64,000 nt of DNA from Parietichytrium sp. I65-24A (taxonomy: Eukaryota > Sar > Bigyra > Thraustochytrida > Thraustochytriidae), in contig BLSF01000006.1 of the NCBI GenBank assembly GCA_012862575.1, forward strand, positions 62,001 to 126,000, read 5' to 3'. The notes beneath the pieces are model-generated. The model did not search any database. It saw only the letters and a program-made list of their open reading frames with translations, and was not told the DNA's origin. This document shows, one piece after another, positions 9,961 through 21,116 of this stretch. Position numbers and translations under genes: made by a program. Position 1 is the first letter of the stretch; each line of letters opens with the position of its first letter.

Positions 9961-11478
9961 TCAGCCTGTGCCCCTGTTAATAAGTTCAAATAGCTTGTCC
10001 ATACATGCGCACTTCTTCTCGATGATGTACTGCTGGAGGAACTCCGGCATTGCGCTGTTCATATCGATGATAAATACCATTTTCAAGTCTGTACGACGAT
10101 CGTCCACCACGCCGTCCGCGGACACGGCCGGTCCTATCACAAATCCGGACGAACGAAGCCGACCGCGAATATACTTGGGGTGGGGCTGGCACTCGGAATT
10201 CTGAATAGAGTGAATCGTCACGCAGTATTCGCGAAATTGTCTGCGCGTGTCCCAGAGCACGCAGAGGTCACGAGCCCGGGTACTCGAACTCGGAAGCAGT
10301 CTACTGCCAACCACATCTTGGCTCACCGGAGAAAATTTCTTCAGCACCACGTGGAGAAGCCTGAGTTGATCTCCGACAGCATCGATTTCCTCAACAGATC
10401 CAATACTTGGGTCCCAGGAACACCAGAATGAATAGTTGCTTACAAGCCTATAAACCACCTCCGGAGCAAAGTCAAACGAGCACGTGCTTTTCACGTGAAG
10501 AAAGGTGTCGCTTTCACTAAAGCACTTGGTGTAAATAGGAAATTGATGCCCTTCTGTTTGCCCACAGAGGCGCCACATCTCCTCCCCGCCCGCAGCGCGC
10601 CGAAGCAAACTCTCTCGAGCCTCCGCGATCACGTGTTCTGGGTTGACTGCGTTCGTGAGAGCGCTGACTTTTCGCAGCTGTGCTCCGCCACTGTCCATTT
10701 CGGTAAAGTCTCCCCGCGAATAACTCTCTCGCATTTCCATGCACCAGGAGTGCAGCTCCATGGCTTTCCCTCTCCTCTTCTTCAAGGCGAGCTTGTACAG
10801 CCCGCTCTCGGTCAGGAATTTGTACGCTACCATCGCCTTGTCCCGGCCGTGTGTTATTACCTTATAGTCAGCACCTTCTTTTAAAAGGTGCTTGGTGAAG
10901 TAAAGTTTTTCATTCGCGCCCATGTTTAGCACCAAGCACAGGTCGTCGTAGAGCCAAAGTTGTCGCTTTTCCAATGAGCGGATCTGAAAGCTGAGAAACT
11001 GAGACTCCTCGAAATCGAGCTCGTCTTCTTCCTTGACTGCCTTTGGTTTGCTGAACGGCAAGCCTTTGAACGAATTCTTTTGGGATTCTCGTCGTTTGTC
11101 TTCTTGCTTGGCCTTAAGCGAGCTTGCAAACTGCTTGACCCGGCTTGAGATCCGGAGCACCTTGGCTCGCTCCGCCACCGCCGTCACAAGCGCGTCGTAT
11201 CTGGCTTTCTCTTCCATTCTCATCCTCGATTGCTCGTTCATTTCAACAGGAGCCGTGACCTCCATCAAAAGCTTCTGCACCCTTGGCGACACCGCGACGT
11301 TGTGCGCCTCGCGGCTCATCCCACACATCAAGCATCTTCCGCTTTCTGAAATGCCCTCCGCAAACGGATGGCTTCCGGCCTGCCATCTCGGTGGGATTGG
11401 CTGGGTTTCTTCCACCGCTTTCATGGCAAGCTCATTCACAACCTGTGGCCTTCTCGGCTTGCCGTCCGCAGTGGACAT
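9961..11478 (-). CDS. START-domain lipid-transfer-like protein
   Basis: I take the ATG at 11478 as the start (505 residues); the frame extends a few codons upstream only through a GTG. The N-terminus has a small Cys motif, RCLMCGMSREAH, near residues 48-59. The middle (about 90-250) is charged and helical. From about residue 300 to the end it reads as a START (StAR-related lipid transfer) domain: a W-D-P segment, the R-D-L-C-V-L strand, the Y-C-V-T-I-H-S strand, the R-G-R-L-R-S-S-G-F hairpin, and a C-terminal helix with P-E-F-L-Q-Q-Y. START domains bind a lipid or sterol in a hydrophobic cavity for transfer or sensing at membranes. No membrane segment is present. The ligand cannot be told. 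It is divergent with the gene at 12442. Confidence 0.72.
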   Translation of the reverse strand: MSTADGKPRRPQVVNELAMKAVEETQPIPPRWQAGSHPFAEGISESGRCLMCGMSREAHNVAVSPRVQKLLMEVTAPVEMNEQSRMRMEEKARYDALVTAVAERAKVLRISSRVKQFASSLKAKQEDKRRESQKNSFKGLPFSKPKAVKEEDELDFEESQFLSFQIRSLEKRQLWLYDDLCLVLNMGANEKLYFTKHLLKEGADYKVITHGRDKAMVAYKFLTESGLYKLALKKRRGKAMELHSWCMEMRESYSRGDFTEMDSGGAQLRKVSALTNAVNPEHVIAEARESLLRRAAGGEEMWRLCGQTEGHQFPIYTKCFSESDTFLHVKSTCSFDFAPEVVYRLVSNYSFWCSWDPSIGSVEEIDAVGDQLRLLHVVLKKFSPVSQDVVGSRLLPSSSTRARDLCVLWDTRRQFREYCVTIHSIQNSECQPHPKYIRGRLRSSGFVIGPAVSADGVVDDRRTDLKMVFIIDMNSAMPEFLQQYIIEKKCACMDKLFELINRGTG

Positions 11479-12441
11479 GTACCCTCGGCGTCGCACGATC
11501 TAATTACTCCTCCCCGGCCGGCATCTCTCTCGTTCCTGGAGAAGCGCAGCTCGCTGCGATGCTGATCCTGTGAACTGCTCCCCTTCGTCAACCCTTTTGA
11601 TATCCCCTTTGAGTCCAGAAACAAGCCCAGCTACTTGCGGCAATGAATGACAAGAAGTGATTTGTTACTATACTGATCGTCTCAACCGAGCGGCCGAGGT
11701 GGGCCCTCAGCTAATTAGCAAGTAGCCTCTTGGAAGACCCGAGTATGCTGTACGCTTGCCTCACAAGCCACCATGCCAGTGCCTTCTGCCAATGCCGGCT
11801 TTGATCCGGTAACGGATACAGTACCGACACGGCTAACCGTGCCTCAACGCCAAAGAGAGAGATCGAAGGACGGTGCGTGGTCTTCCGCGTCCCTCCTTCT
11901 CACGGGCGTCAGGCGACCAGCGCACGCGAGTTAGAGAGCCCTTCCGATATTGGAGTTAAAACGCAATGCGCCATTGCAGCCCAACATATGGCTCGCCTTT
12001 GCTCCACAAAAAACAGCAAAACAGCAAAACAAACTCCAAGTCACATCTTCATAGCGCGAACACATTATCGATTGGGAGTTAGTACTTTCGGTAGCATTTT
12101 TTTTTAGGTGTGCACTGGAAAGGGCAGTACAGTGATGAGTAATTGCTAACAACCATTATAGAGTTACTATGCTGTTTGAGCGCGGACATGTGGCGCGAGA
12201 TCTGCATAGACGGAATGGGAGAGACAGCAGAGACTTGGGCCATGAAGAATATGGAAAGAGCATGGAAGGTTTGACAAGAAGGATTCGAAGAAGCGGAGCC
12301 TTCTAGCAGAGCTGACGTTGGGCGTCGTTGCGAGGAGCAGGCAGCAGGCAGCATTCGAGACGAACGTGTCTGTGAGCGAGACAGGCTTAGGCCAGGACAA
12401 GGGCAAGGCGCGGGACAAGGCACAGGACAAGGCGGTGCACC
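11479..12441. other. Divergent intergenic region
   Basis: This is the shared upstream region of the START gene (minus) and the small gene at 12442 (plus). No other gene was recognised. A stretch near 11690-11830 has GCGGCCGAGGTGG and other tRNA-like fragments but no complete cloverleaf. Confidence 0.5.
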
Positions 12442-12792
12442 ATGGACGGCGTCCGAATTCCCGTGACCGACGCTGACAAGTGGGTCAAGATCAACCTGAA
12501 GCTCGTAAACTGGACCTTCGAGAATTCGGCGATCATCCTTCGGGCCAACTCGACCTTGTACTCGCTCGTGAGAAGGATACAGGAGAAGCACGGCAACGTA
12601 CAGGACCTGACGCTCTACAAGGGGCAGGTGAACCCCGCCAACCAGATGATGGATTTCGATGCGACCCTCGCGTCTCTCGGATTCGAGGGCGCGCCAACTC
12701 CCGAGGAGGCAAAAGGATATAGCGTTTACTTTGACTTCAAACCCATTCTCGAGTCGAACGCTCTGCTGCTCGTCACCCCTCGAACCTTTTAG
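12442..12792 (+). CDS. Small protein with possible ubiquitin-like fold
   Basis: The ATG has a good context (CACCATGG) and the frame gives 116 residues. Residues 15-75 alternate as strand-strand-helix-strand: LKLVNWTF, then SAIILRANS, then a helix TLYSLVRRIQEKHG, then LTLYKG. The tail repeats strand-like segments (SVYFDFKP, ALLLV). This order, with a helix after a beta hairpin and a short strand ending in a turn, is what a ubiquitin-like beta-grasp would show. There is no C-terminal diglycine, so conjugation is unlikely. No signal peptide or membrane span is visible. The frame is clean and compact, so the gene is probably real. The fold is inferred and the function unknown. Confidence 0.6.
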   Translation: MDGVRIPVTDADKWVKINLKLVNWTFENSAIILRANSTLYSLVRRIQEKHGNVQDLTLYKGQVNPANQMMDFDATLASLGFEGAPTPEEAKGYSVYFDFKPILESNALLLVTPRTF

Positions 12793-13584
12793 ACCCCTGC
12801 AACTCCGTTAGCGCTCATCTGCTTCTGCAAAACGGAAGCACTTGTGTAACTCTTGAGAACCTACTTGATTGAAAATGATTTTGATGCTCGTTTATCAATG
12901 TTCACACAGTGTTTTTTTTTTCTCTAGCTAGTCAGACAGACCTGCAACACACTATCCCTCTGCATGCACTCTTCCAAATTTCCAGAGCCACAGGCATAGG
13001 CACACCGGCCCCGGTTTGGCATTCGCCAGATAGCGTTTCCAAAATGTGGAAACATAAAGCTGCCCATCTTCGTTACGAAGATGTTGAGTTAGTACAAATC
13101 CTAACCAGATTCTCTAACAGAGACAAAAAAACGTACAGATTCCCTCCAGAGTCATCAGACGCCTATCACCAAACCTTCATCACCAGATCAATCAACAAGA
13201 TGGTTTCTTGGTAATTTTTGAACTTGGTCGTTTCTTTTGACTTCCAGCGGAAGCGAACGACAGTGAGCAGCTTTAACCCGTGCTTAGGTGGGTGCCTGAC
13301 TATCCTGACCACAACCAGACCTTAGGACCAATGTTTCTGCATAAATCTGCGTAAACAGCCACACAAGAACAAATATCTATTCTTCCGGTCCCCCCAGCTT
13401 GTTCGCTACCGTTCCTCAGTTCAAAAATTTTCACCCGCTCCAACATCCAACATTCAAAAAAACTTGTCCAACTCGCGCGAGGACACCCACAGCAAAGTGT
13501 TCCTAGGCGTCGATTAAGGCGTACGATAGAAAAGGGTCCTCGCGGAACAGGCAGACAGGGAAAGGTTCTGAGAGGGCAACGGGA
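12793..13584. other. Gene-free interval
   Basis: This lies between the small gene and exon 1 of the ATAD5-like gene. The frame at 12909-13214 has no domain and starts in a T-run. Nothing else is seen. Confidence 0.5.
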
Positions 13585-16500
13585 ATGGCAGCCGACGGAG
13601 AGGTGCCACAAGGGTTGGTGAGTTTGGAAAGTATGGGATGGTGGATGATTGAAGCTGTAGATGTAGAGAAGATGTTGAGATGTTCGATGGTCGATGGGGC
13701 TAATTAGGTGTAATGCGATGTTGAACGGGATCAGGCAAACAATCTGCGGACGATCGTGAAGGAAGCAGAGTCGCAAAAGCTCGCTGTGGTGTACTCGGAC
13801 AAATGTCGAGCCTCACTGAAGCAGATTTTTGACTGGTTTGATGTCGGCCAAGATGGCGTATTAGACATGGACGAGTTTGCGGCCTTGTACAAATGTAAGT
13901 GGAGGAATTTGTGTTGGATGACTTCTTGAAGGAGAATGGGGAAACTGAGCGAGTGTTCTGGTTGGTGACGTCGTTGCATAGTTATGGAGAACGAAGAGCT
14001 TTCCAGGGAGTACTTTACTGGGCTCTGCCACGCCATTGCCACGGACAAGAACGGGCGCGTTCAATTCGAGGGGTTCTTAGAACTGTACAAATTCGCATAC
14101 GACGAGTCCGGCGTTGAAGAAGGAGATAAAGCCCTGTGGAAGGACTTGAGCTCTTTTGGGTTTGATGAGGACCTCATGCACACTGGTAAATTCCCCGCAA
14201 AGCCAAAGCGGAAGAGAAACGCTTTCAGCATTCTTGGGAAACCAAAAGACTGCGTTGTCGAGCCGAAACAGTCGAAGAAAAGTAAAACCCAGACTCAGAC
14301 TCAGACCCTGCCTCAGACCCAGACCCAGATCCAGACTCAGACTCAGACTCAATCCCAGATCATAGACGTTGACCATCCGGGCCAAGGCCCTGCAACTGTG
14401 GTGCTGCTAGACGATGAAAATAGTAGAGAAGCGAAGCCGCCCCCAGAAGAGCCCTCAAATCGTCGACGGAATGCTTTCTCTGTGTTAGGGAAAGGAAAGC
14501 CCAACAAAATTAAGCCGCCGTCTCCGCCCCCAATGCCACCCATTTCAATTACTAATGATGAAGTCGCGGAGCCTGCGGCTGAGAAGAAGGCTAGCACGCT
14601 GAAAATCGTGCAAGACCTCTCTTCCCCTAGCCCCCGCCCAATAGTTTTAAGCGAAGATTTGGACATGCTGCCAGTTCCGGTTTCTGCTCCAAAGACAGAA
14701 GACAAAGCAGCCCACCCCTTTTTCAGGCCAAGGAGAATACGAGCCCCTAATCAGAGCGGCATCCAACAGGTCTTGGACGTTGAGAACGACCAAAACATCA
14801 ACACCTCAGAGTCAGAACACTCAAGTCCCGCTGTCTCAAAGTGGTGTCTGCCAGAGTTTCCTGCGGAGCTCGCCCATGTAAATAGCAATAGGCTAATATC
14901 GTTGCGTCGATCCTCTCCTCCTCAACTGGCCCATGCCACGCCAACCGAAGACCAGGACTTGTTTAGTGAGGATTGGGAGCACGATCTCGCACCTGAATCT
15001 ACGGACCATCTTGTCCTGGGTGTCTCGCCAGAGATTACAATTCACAACACCTTAACCTGCGATACGCCAGAGAGGGTAAAGGAGCTTCACGATGCCAAAG
15101 CACTGGCCGAGAAATACGGGGACGAGATGCTGAGCCCGTACATCCAGTGCTTGCTATCGCAAACGCCAGACCGCCGAATCTCCGAGCCGTGGATTCAAAA
15201 GTACCAATTGGCTATATGGCATACCCTGAAAAAATCTGTTCCGGAGTATGCCGCCCTCGAGAGCTGGCTGCAAAGCTGGGTCCTTCCGCCAAGCAACTCA
15301 CTTCCCAATATGGATTCCAACCAGAGTGACGATATCTATGAGGATCACTCCACGAATTCTTCTTGGAGACTTGCAAAGGCGCCGGATTCTGGGTCTTCTG
15401 TGACTACTGTACTGTGTGGGCCGTCAGGCACGTTCAAGTCCCAAGCCGTGTACGCAATCGCAGGTTTCTACGGCTACAATGTTATCGAAGCCAACCCTGG
15501 CCAGGTTCGCTCGCTTCAGTACTTGAAGCAATACCTTGGCGAAGCGTCTCAATCCCGGTCCATAGACAGGAACAGAAACTTGAACAACTCTATTCTCCTC
15601 GTGGACGAAGCTGATATCGTTTTTGAGGAGGACAAAGGTTTCTGGGCATGGCTGAAAATCACTGCAGAGACCGCGAGATGCCCTGTTGTTATAACGTGTA
15701 ATTTCATCTCGGACGGCCTTCGTCAATACGTGGTGGAGGAAGGCGGCGCTCAAGTTCGCACGATCCCATCCCTCGAATTTTCTATTGTTTTGTCCTGCGT
15801 ACGTATGGTGATGGCAATGGAAGGAATTAAGGCGTCAGAAGAGCAGGCTGAGTTTTTCGTTGCCTCCAAGCAGAGCAATCTTCGATCATGCTTGAATGAA
15901 TTACAGTTTAGATGTTTTACCGACTTTGATCGGCAAGCTGGCGAGACGGAGAAAGTGGCTACACTGTTCTCGGTCCCTGATTCCGAAGATGCCATCCACC
16001 AAGTCCAAGATGAATTTGGACTGGATCCTATCTTGGGGGAAAGTGAACTTTTGTACCAGGCGCTCGAGAGCTTGCCTGCCCACGACCTTCCCGCAGGGGA
16101 GGTCATTCCACCGGACCCAATAGTGCTCTCGATTTTTCCTAGGCAGGGCAGCTTGGCTGGAGGAACCGAGATTCGAATTCAAGGCTCTGGATTTACTCGG
16201 GAAGACATAGTCTCGTGTGCTGTTACTATTGATGGGAACTTGTGCACTCATGCAAAGGTCGTCTCCGACACAGAAATCGTTGCATTGACGCCGCCATTCG
16301 CTGGTGTGCTCCCTAATCACTGGAAAGGAACGCACGGCCGGCCTGAGGAACCACCTCTGTCATCGCCGGAGAACTCGGAAAACGGAGTTTCCAAGCAGCA
16401 GGTTCTGCCACAATGTAGCGAGGATCCAAATGGGGATGCTGGCGGCGCCGAAGTCTGTGATCCTGGTGAGAAAGGGGAGGAAAACTTACTTAAGAGTGAA

Positions 16501-17514
16501 GAAATTGAGGATGATGATATTGAAGAAGACGAGGATGATGACGACAGTGACTTTGTGGTCCCGAAATCCAAAAGGAATCTTGCAGTTCCTGTCCAAAAGG
16601 CCAAGAGCAAGAAGGACAAGCAGCGATCGCAAACACCGGCTCAAAAGCTCACGAATTCTCGATGTTGGCCAAGGCCTGTCTTTGTTAGCTTTGCCTTGTC
16701 TTCAAAAACTTGCGTGTCAACCTCCAACATGCTTCCGCGAGAGTTTCCGCCCTCCTTCGAGTATATTGTAGAAACCGACAAAGACAAGGATTCCTCTTCG
16801 AATGTGGAAGCAGCTCAGTGGGAAGCGCCTCAGCAGGAAAAGTTTCCCGTTCCATCGGCAAAACTTGCACTAGTTGACAAAGATCTGCTTCGAGTGACAG
16901 GCGCAGAAAGCCCACCTCTTCAGAAAGCAGTTTGCATCTGCGACCAAATCTCCTTGTACAACGTTCTATGTTGCCCGTTGGCGGTTAAAGGCCGAAGACG
17001 GAATTTCAACCGTGCATCGGCCGACCTCGACTTCTTCACGGAGAAAGCACAGCATGGCTTGAGCACGTCAACAGGCACTGCAATCAGGGCTTTTGCCTAT
17101 GTTGCCACGCATACTGCATTGTTTAACGAACCCACGCAGATAAAGCGCTTTAGTCTATGCAAGGATCTGGCGGATCTGGAGGCGAGAAGGCAGCGCAACA
17201 TCAAGCTCTGGGCTGCCCTCGCAAGTGCTGGTTTAACCATGTTTTCACAGGGACCATCTCGAGGGCAGGGCCAAGCTAACACGAAGCACGTCCATCATAG
17301 TATCTTGGACTGCGCCTCGTATTTGCAGCTGATTTGTGCAAGAGAGGAGCATCGGCGACAGCATATGCGCTCCAGGAAGCGCTTCTTCCACCACTTTGAG
17401 CGGTTTCCAAACGTACAAAACATTATATCTGCTGCCATAGCTTTAGATTCACAAGAGATGTTCTCCACTGCGCGAGAGAGAAGGCAGCACCAGCTTAGAG
17501 GGGCGTCAGAATAG
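13585..17514 (+). CDS. ATAD5/Elg1-like AAA+ clamp-unloader with EF-hands and IPT/TIG domain
   Basis: My model joins 13585-13617, 13735-13894 and 13982-17514 (1241 residues), with introns GTGAGT...TCAG and GTAAGT...ATAG; both joins keep frame. Exons 2 and 3 build an EF-hand pair: loop 1 from D47 (DVGQDG) is complete, loop 2 (ATDKNG) lacks its first acid and last Glu. Then come an acidic, TQ-rich linker and PIP-like basic blocks (RRRNAFSVLG twice). An AAA+ ATPase follows: an RFC-type W-x-x-K-Y segment, Walker A GPSGTFKS at 544, and Walker B ILLVDEAD at 602, most like ATAD5/Elg1, which unloads PCNA from DNA. Residues about 777-838 read as an IPT/TIG immunoglobulin-like fold (IFPRQGSLAGGTEIRIQG). 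Walker A has Phe where Gly is expected. EF-hand plus ATAD5 plus IPT is unusual. Exon 1 is the least certain part. Confidence 0.72.
14288..14361 (+). repeat. Coding (CAGACY)n repeat
   Basis: The repeat encodes alternating Thr-Gln (TQTQTQ) in the linker of the ATAD5-like protein. TQ pairs are possible targets of ATM/ATR-type kinases, which would suit a replication-stress protein. Confidence 0.75.
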
Positions 17515-17762
17515 TCTTCTTCGTCGCCCCACCAAGCAGCCAAGTTGAACATTTTTCTTGCGATTCAGTGAAATGAAATAACGCATATTTGAGCTTTCAT
17601 TGAGGTCTTTTTTTGAGGGGGTGAAGGAGTGCGGCCTGGTGTCTGAGGGTATTGGCACTGTCAACTTGAATGTGCTTCGATTGTTAAGTCCACAGCTGTT
17701 AGGAGCTGCAAATTTGCAACAAAGAAAAAACATTATTGCTTTCCAAACAAACAAAAAATTGT

Positions 17763-19811
17763 TTACGCCTTGAGACAAATTAGCAACATGAGGTGGACAA
17801 CCACACTGTACACAACGAGGAACACTCTTCCTCTCGAACGGGTAAGAAATGCATTGCAAACTTTGACCGCGAATCGCTCCACCGCTGGCATGCTGTGGAA
17901 TTTCCTCTCGGATTCTTGTTTTTGAAAAGCCTGCAGAGGATTCACCTCGGACTCGTATATGTTGCGATACTTGTGTTCCACTCCGCGCCCCAGACCGCCC
18001 ACCTTGGCGGCGCCGCTTGGAGACCATACCACTGCTGACCCAGATTTGGATGCGTTTCCGCCACCATTCTCTAGATCGGCATTTCCTGCTGCACCGGCAC
18101 CGGCGATACCCTCAGATATCAATGTACTGCGCTCGCTCACTTTGTAGTTTTGCAAAAAGCGAATGCGCTGATAAAGCTGGACGTTGTCTTCCTCGAGGGA
18201 CTTGAGTTTGCGATCAGTCTCCTCCGCTCTCTTTCTTTGCTGCTCGAATTTCTCTTCCTCAGCCTGCAATTGCGAGCGCAAGCGGTCTCTTTGCGAGCAA
18301 ACTGCCTGTAACATGCTCTGAAGTGCTTGACCTTGATGAGATTCTTTGCTGTTGGATTTCATGTTGCCGAATCCTTTGTCAGGAACATCCACAACTTGAT
18401 ACTCCCCGCTCGACTGAAAAGAGTTTGCTGCATTGGAAAGGTAACTAGGGAGCATCGAAGCCGCAGGATCGTCCACCGAGCCAACTTTGTGGCTCGCCGA
18501 GAGTAAATCGCGCTCCAGTTTGGCTGCAAGCTCGCTTTGATCCTTGAGCGCTTCGCTCAGCCTCTCTTCACCCTTTTCTAGTTCTGCAATAGATGCCTTT
18601 TGATCCTCGATCGTTCTGCGCGCTACAAGCAGTTCCTTTTTGAGCTGTCTCGTGGAGTTGATGAACCATGCTTCGAGACCGTCAAGCTGGTTTGGATTTG
18701 GGCCGGGGTAGCTTTTGCCTGGAACTGGGTTTTCCTTATCTTCGTCAAACTCCACGTTATACAATTCGTGTTGAATGACCATGAGCTGGTTTCGAATTTT
18801 GTCAAATTCTTCTTTTGATGGGCTGCTTACAATCGTGCGGCGAGCTTCTGCAAGCTGTGACACCTTCTCGTCTAAGAGCGCCGAGAGTTGTTCGGAGCGT
18901 TCCTTCGCTTGCGTGACGCAAAGATCCTTCTCTTCACTCACAAGTTGAATCTGCGCTTTCAGGGCCTTGCGCTCTTCGCGGATGGCCTCGTTGTCTTCGA
19001 TGAGGTTGCGATTCTCTTCTTCCAGAGCCTTGCACCTTGTTTCCCAGTTTTCGAGATCGGCATCGCTGAGCTTGCTTGTCGGGTTGTAAACGCCTTCGCC
19101 GGAGCCTTCGAGTGCGGAGTTGCTCTCGAGCGTTTGTATGAGCTCCTGTTGCCGCTCGATTTCGCCTTGGGCAATCTCGAGCTGCATAATCGTTGCTGCA
19201 AGTTCCTCTTCTGCCTTTGTTCGAAACTCCTCCAGTTTATCCTCGTATTTTTGTGCAATCTCCGCCTCCACAAGCTCGCGCAGATTTGTTTCGTTATCGC
19301 TGTGTTGGGCGGGGTCCTCATCGGCGTGTGTTCCGACGCTCGACTTTCGAACTGCTCGCTCGGCCTCTAAAGTTGCTAGCTCCTGCCGCATCTTGAGAAT
19401 TTCAGAGTCTCGCTCTGCAATTCGCCGCTCAGCTTCCCCGCGAGCCATTTGTGCATCAAAAACGGCTTTCGCTGCTTCTGACAAAGCGCTGCTTGGATCG
19501 GGAGCCTCGCGCACCAATCTGTACATGGATAGGAAGCAATTCTCGGCATACTTTGACCTTTGCGTCAACCGATCCACTTCCTCTTGATACGACCGCAGCA
19601 GTTTAGGGACTTCTGACTTGAGCGCGCTGTCCTCTGGAGCAGCTCTGACATCCTCGCGCTTCTTGAACTCCTTCGTCTTGGCTGCCAAGTCCTTTCGAGA
19701 GACAAGACACGCTTCCCGATAGTCTGCCACCGCCCCGGCTTGCTCGTCCAACGCTAATTGCACGTTCACCAAGTCTATGGCTTGCCACGCTTCCAAGCAA
19801 GAAGTCTCCAT
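17763..19811 (-). CDS. CASP: CASP-like Golgi coiled-coil membrane protein
   Basis: The first ATG in frame is at 19811, giving 682 residues; the frame extends upstream only through a TTG. The protein is almost entirely coiled coil from about residue 30 to 590, with heptads of Leu, Glu, Lys and Gln. The C-terminus carries the CASP signature: HKYRNIYESEVNPLQAF, then a basic stretch, then SRGRVFLVVYSVVVHLMLL, a single membrane anchor a few residues from the end. CASP is a tail-anchored golgin with roles in tethering vesicles in intra-Golgi retrograde traffic. The neighbour across a 1.3 kb divergent region encodes a COPI-associated protein, which fits the same compartment. Length and the C-terminal motif match the family well. 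Confidence 0.85.
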   Translation of the reverse strand: METSCLEAWQAIDLVNVQLALDEQAGAVADYREACLVSRKDLAAKTKEFKKREDVRAAPEDSALKSEVPKLLRSYQEEVDRLTQRSKYAENCFLSMYRLVREAPDPSSALSEAAKAVFDAQMARGEAERRIAERDSEILKMRQELATLEAERAVRKSSVGTHADEDPAQHSDNETNLRELVEAEIAQKYEDKLEEFRTKAEEELAATIMQLEIAQGEIERQQELIQTLESNSALEGSGEGVYNPTSKLSDADLENWETRCKALEEENRNLIEDNEAIREERKALKAQIQLVSEEKDLCVTQAKERSEQLSALLDEKVSQLAEARRTIVSSPSKEEFDKIRNQLMVIQHELYNVEFDEDKENPVPGKSYPGPNPNQLDGLEAWFINSTRQLKKELLVARRTIEDQKASIAELEKGEERLSEALKDQSELAAKLERDLLSASHKVGSVDDPAASMLPSYLSNAANSFQSSGEYQVVDVPDKGFGNMKSNSKESHQGQALQSMLQAVCSQRDRLRSQLQAEEEKFEQQRKRAEETDRKLKSLEEDNVQLYQRIRFLQNYKVSERSTLISEGIAGAGAAGNADLENGGGNASKSGSAVVWSPSGAAKVGGLGRGVEHKYRNIYESEVNPLQAFQKQESERKFHSMPAVERFAVKVCNAFLTRSRGRVFLVVYSVVVHLMLLICLKA

Positions 19812-19854
19812 CCTCTCTGCGCTCCGAGGCAAACAAACCAAAAGAGACTGCCTG

Positions 19855-19962
19855 CCACCTTTGACTCTCGAATATTGAATATCGACTGTCGACTATCGAC
19901 TATTGAATATTGAATATTGAATATCGAATATTGAATATCGAATGTCGAATGTTGAATATCAA
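19855..19962. repeat. Degenerate GAATATTGAATATC repeat
   Basis: About eleven variants of a nine- to ten-base unit based on TCGAATAT/TTGAATAT lie just upstream of the CASP start codon, probably in its leader or promoter. The unit is partly palindromic (GAATATC). Confidence 0.8.
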
Positions 19963-21116
19963 CGCTCTCCCTGTCCGCGAGGACACTTCGCTCTTTTACT
20001 ATTTGCCGACCTCTCTTTCTCTCTTTCTCTCTCTGACGCCAATGAATGAATGAATGAAAGAATGCATGAAAAGTGAGTGATGTACTGACTGTACTGACAG
20101 TGAGTACTGATTACTGAGTGGTAGTACACTTGCTGCTTCAGCTAGAAGTCCCTAGCGGCGCATCTTATTATTTTCCGTGGAAACGGGGATAGTGCCATGT
20201 GTTTACTGGAATGGGTAAGTGGGTGATTAAGGCGGATGGTGGGACGGTGTGTAAGAGGTGGTGGACGATGCGGTAGAAGGGAGGTATGATAGTGTTTGTG
20301 GTATGAGAGAGTGCTATAGCTGGCTACTTTCGCCACATCGACTCCACTGGTGAGTGGTATTTTGAAGTATGCAAGGCTGCGTATTTGGATATTTCGATAC
20401 TCTTGAGATATGAAGAGAGCGAAGATCACTGACACTTTGGCAATGCAACGAACGTCAAAGTTTCAAAGTCTAATTTTGGAGCGATCAGTCCATGTATTTC
20501 ACTGCATTTCAGTCCAATTTTCAAACTGGAAGCGATGAAGGTCTTGAGAAGAGAGGACTCCTTGCGAAGCAGTATTTCCAAGGACAGATTTGTGAGTTCT
20601 AAATTCTACATACCTGAATGGGTTCCAGCACCTGGAACCCTTCGCTTCCTTACAAGCGCTCTTGAGCCCTTGAAACACGAGACATGAGACATCTCGCGAC
20701 TTGTAATATATATATTTGCAGAGCAGCAAACAAGTGCATTTGTTGATAGCAGCGAGTCTCGTCCAGCGAGTTCTCCTCATTCAATATCCGTTCTCGAACG
20801 TTCTCTCACTGTCCTTCCTCGTTCCTCGCAGATTATTCATCTACCGTTTCACCTAACAGCCTTATCTGTTCATGAGCGTTCACCAAGGTCCCCACCTACT
20901 AATCGCACGCATACTCTGTTGACTAGGTCTTCTATCTTGGCTTCAGATCGTCCAGCTAGTCCAGCTAGCTAGTAGTTAAAGTGGAGTACGCGGACGCATC
21001 GGCAGAAAGAGGAAGGAGAAAACGCCGATCGGCGGACAGCAAGCGGCGAGTCCCTTAGCGATATCTTAGTGGAGCGAAGTGCGGGGTTGTAGGAGTAGGA
21101 GTAGGAGTAGGCTGAG
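19963..21116. other. Divergent region between two Golgi genes
   Basis: No gene was recognised. The region carries the 5' flanks of CASP (minus) and the COPI-associated gene (plus), with short simple repeats (TCTCTC near 20015, AATG units near 20040). Confidence 0.5.

Noticed and set aside
11690-11830. Possible tRNA-Leu/Ser
   Set aside because: An A-box-like GCGGCCGAGGTGG is present but no matching acceptor stem or T arm could be drawn.
12909-13214. 101-codon plus-strand frame
   Set aside because: Starts in a T-run; no domain.
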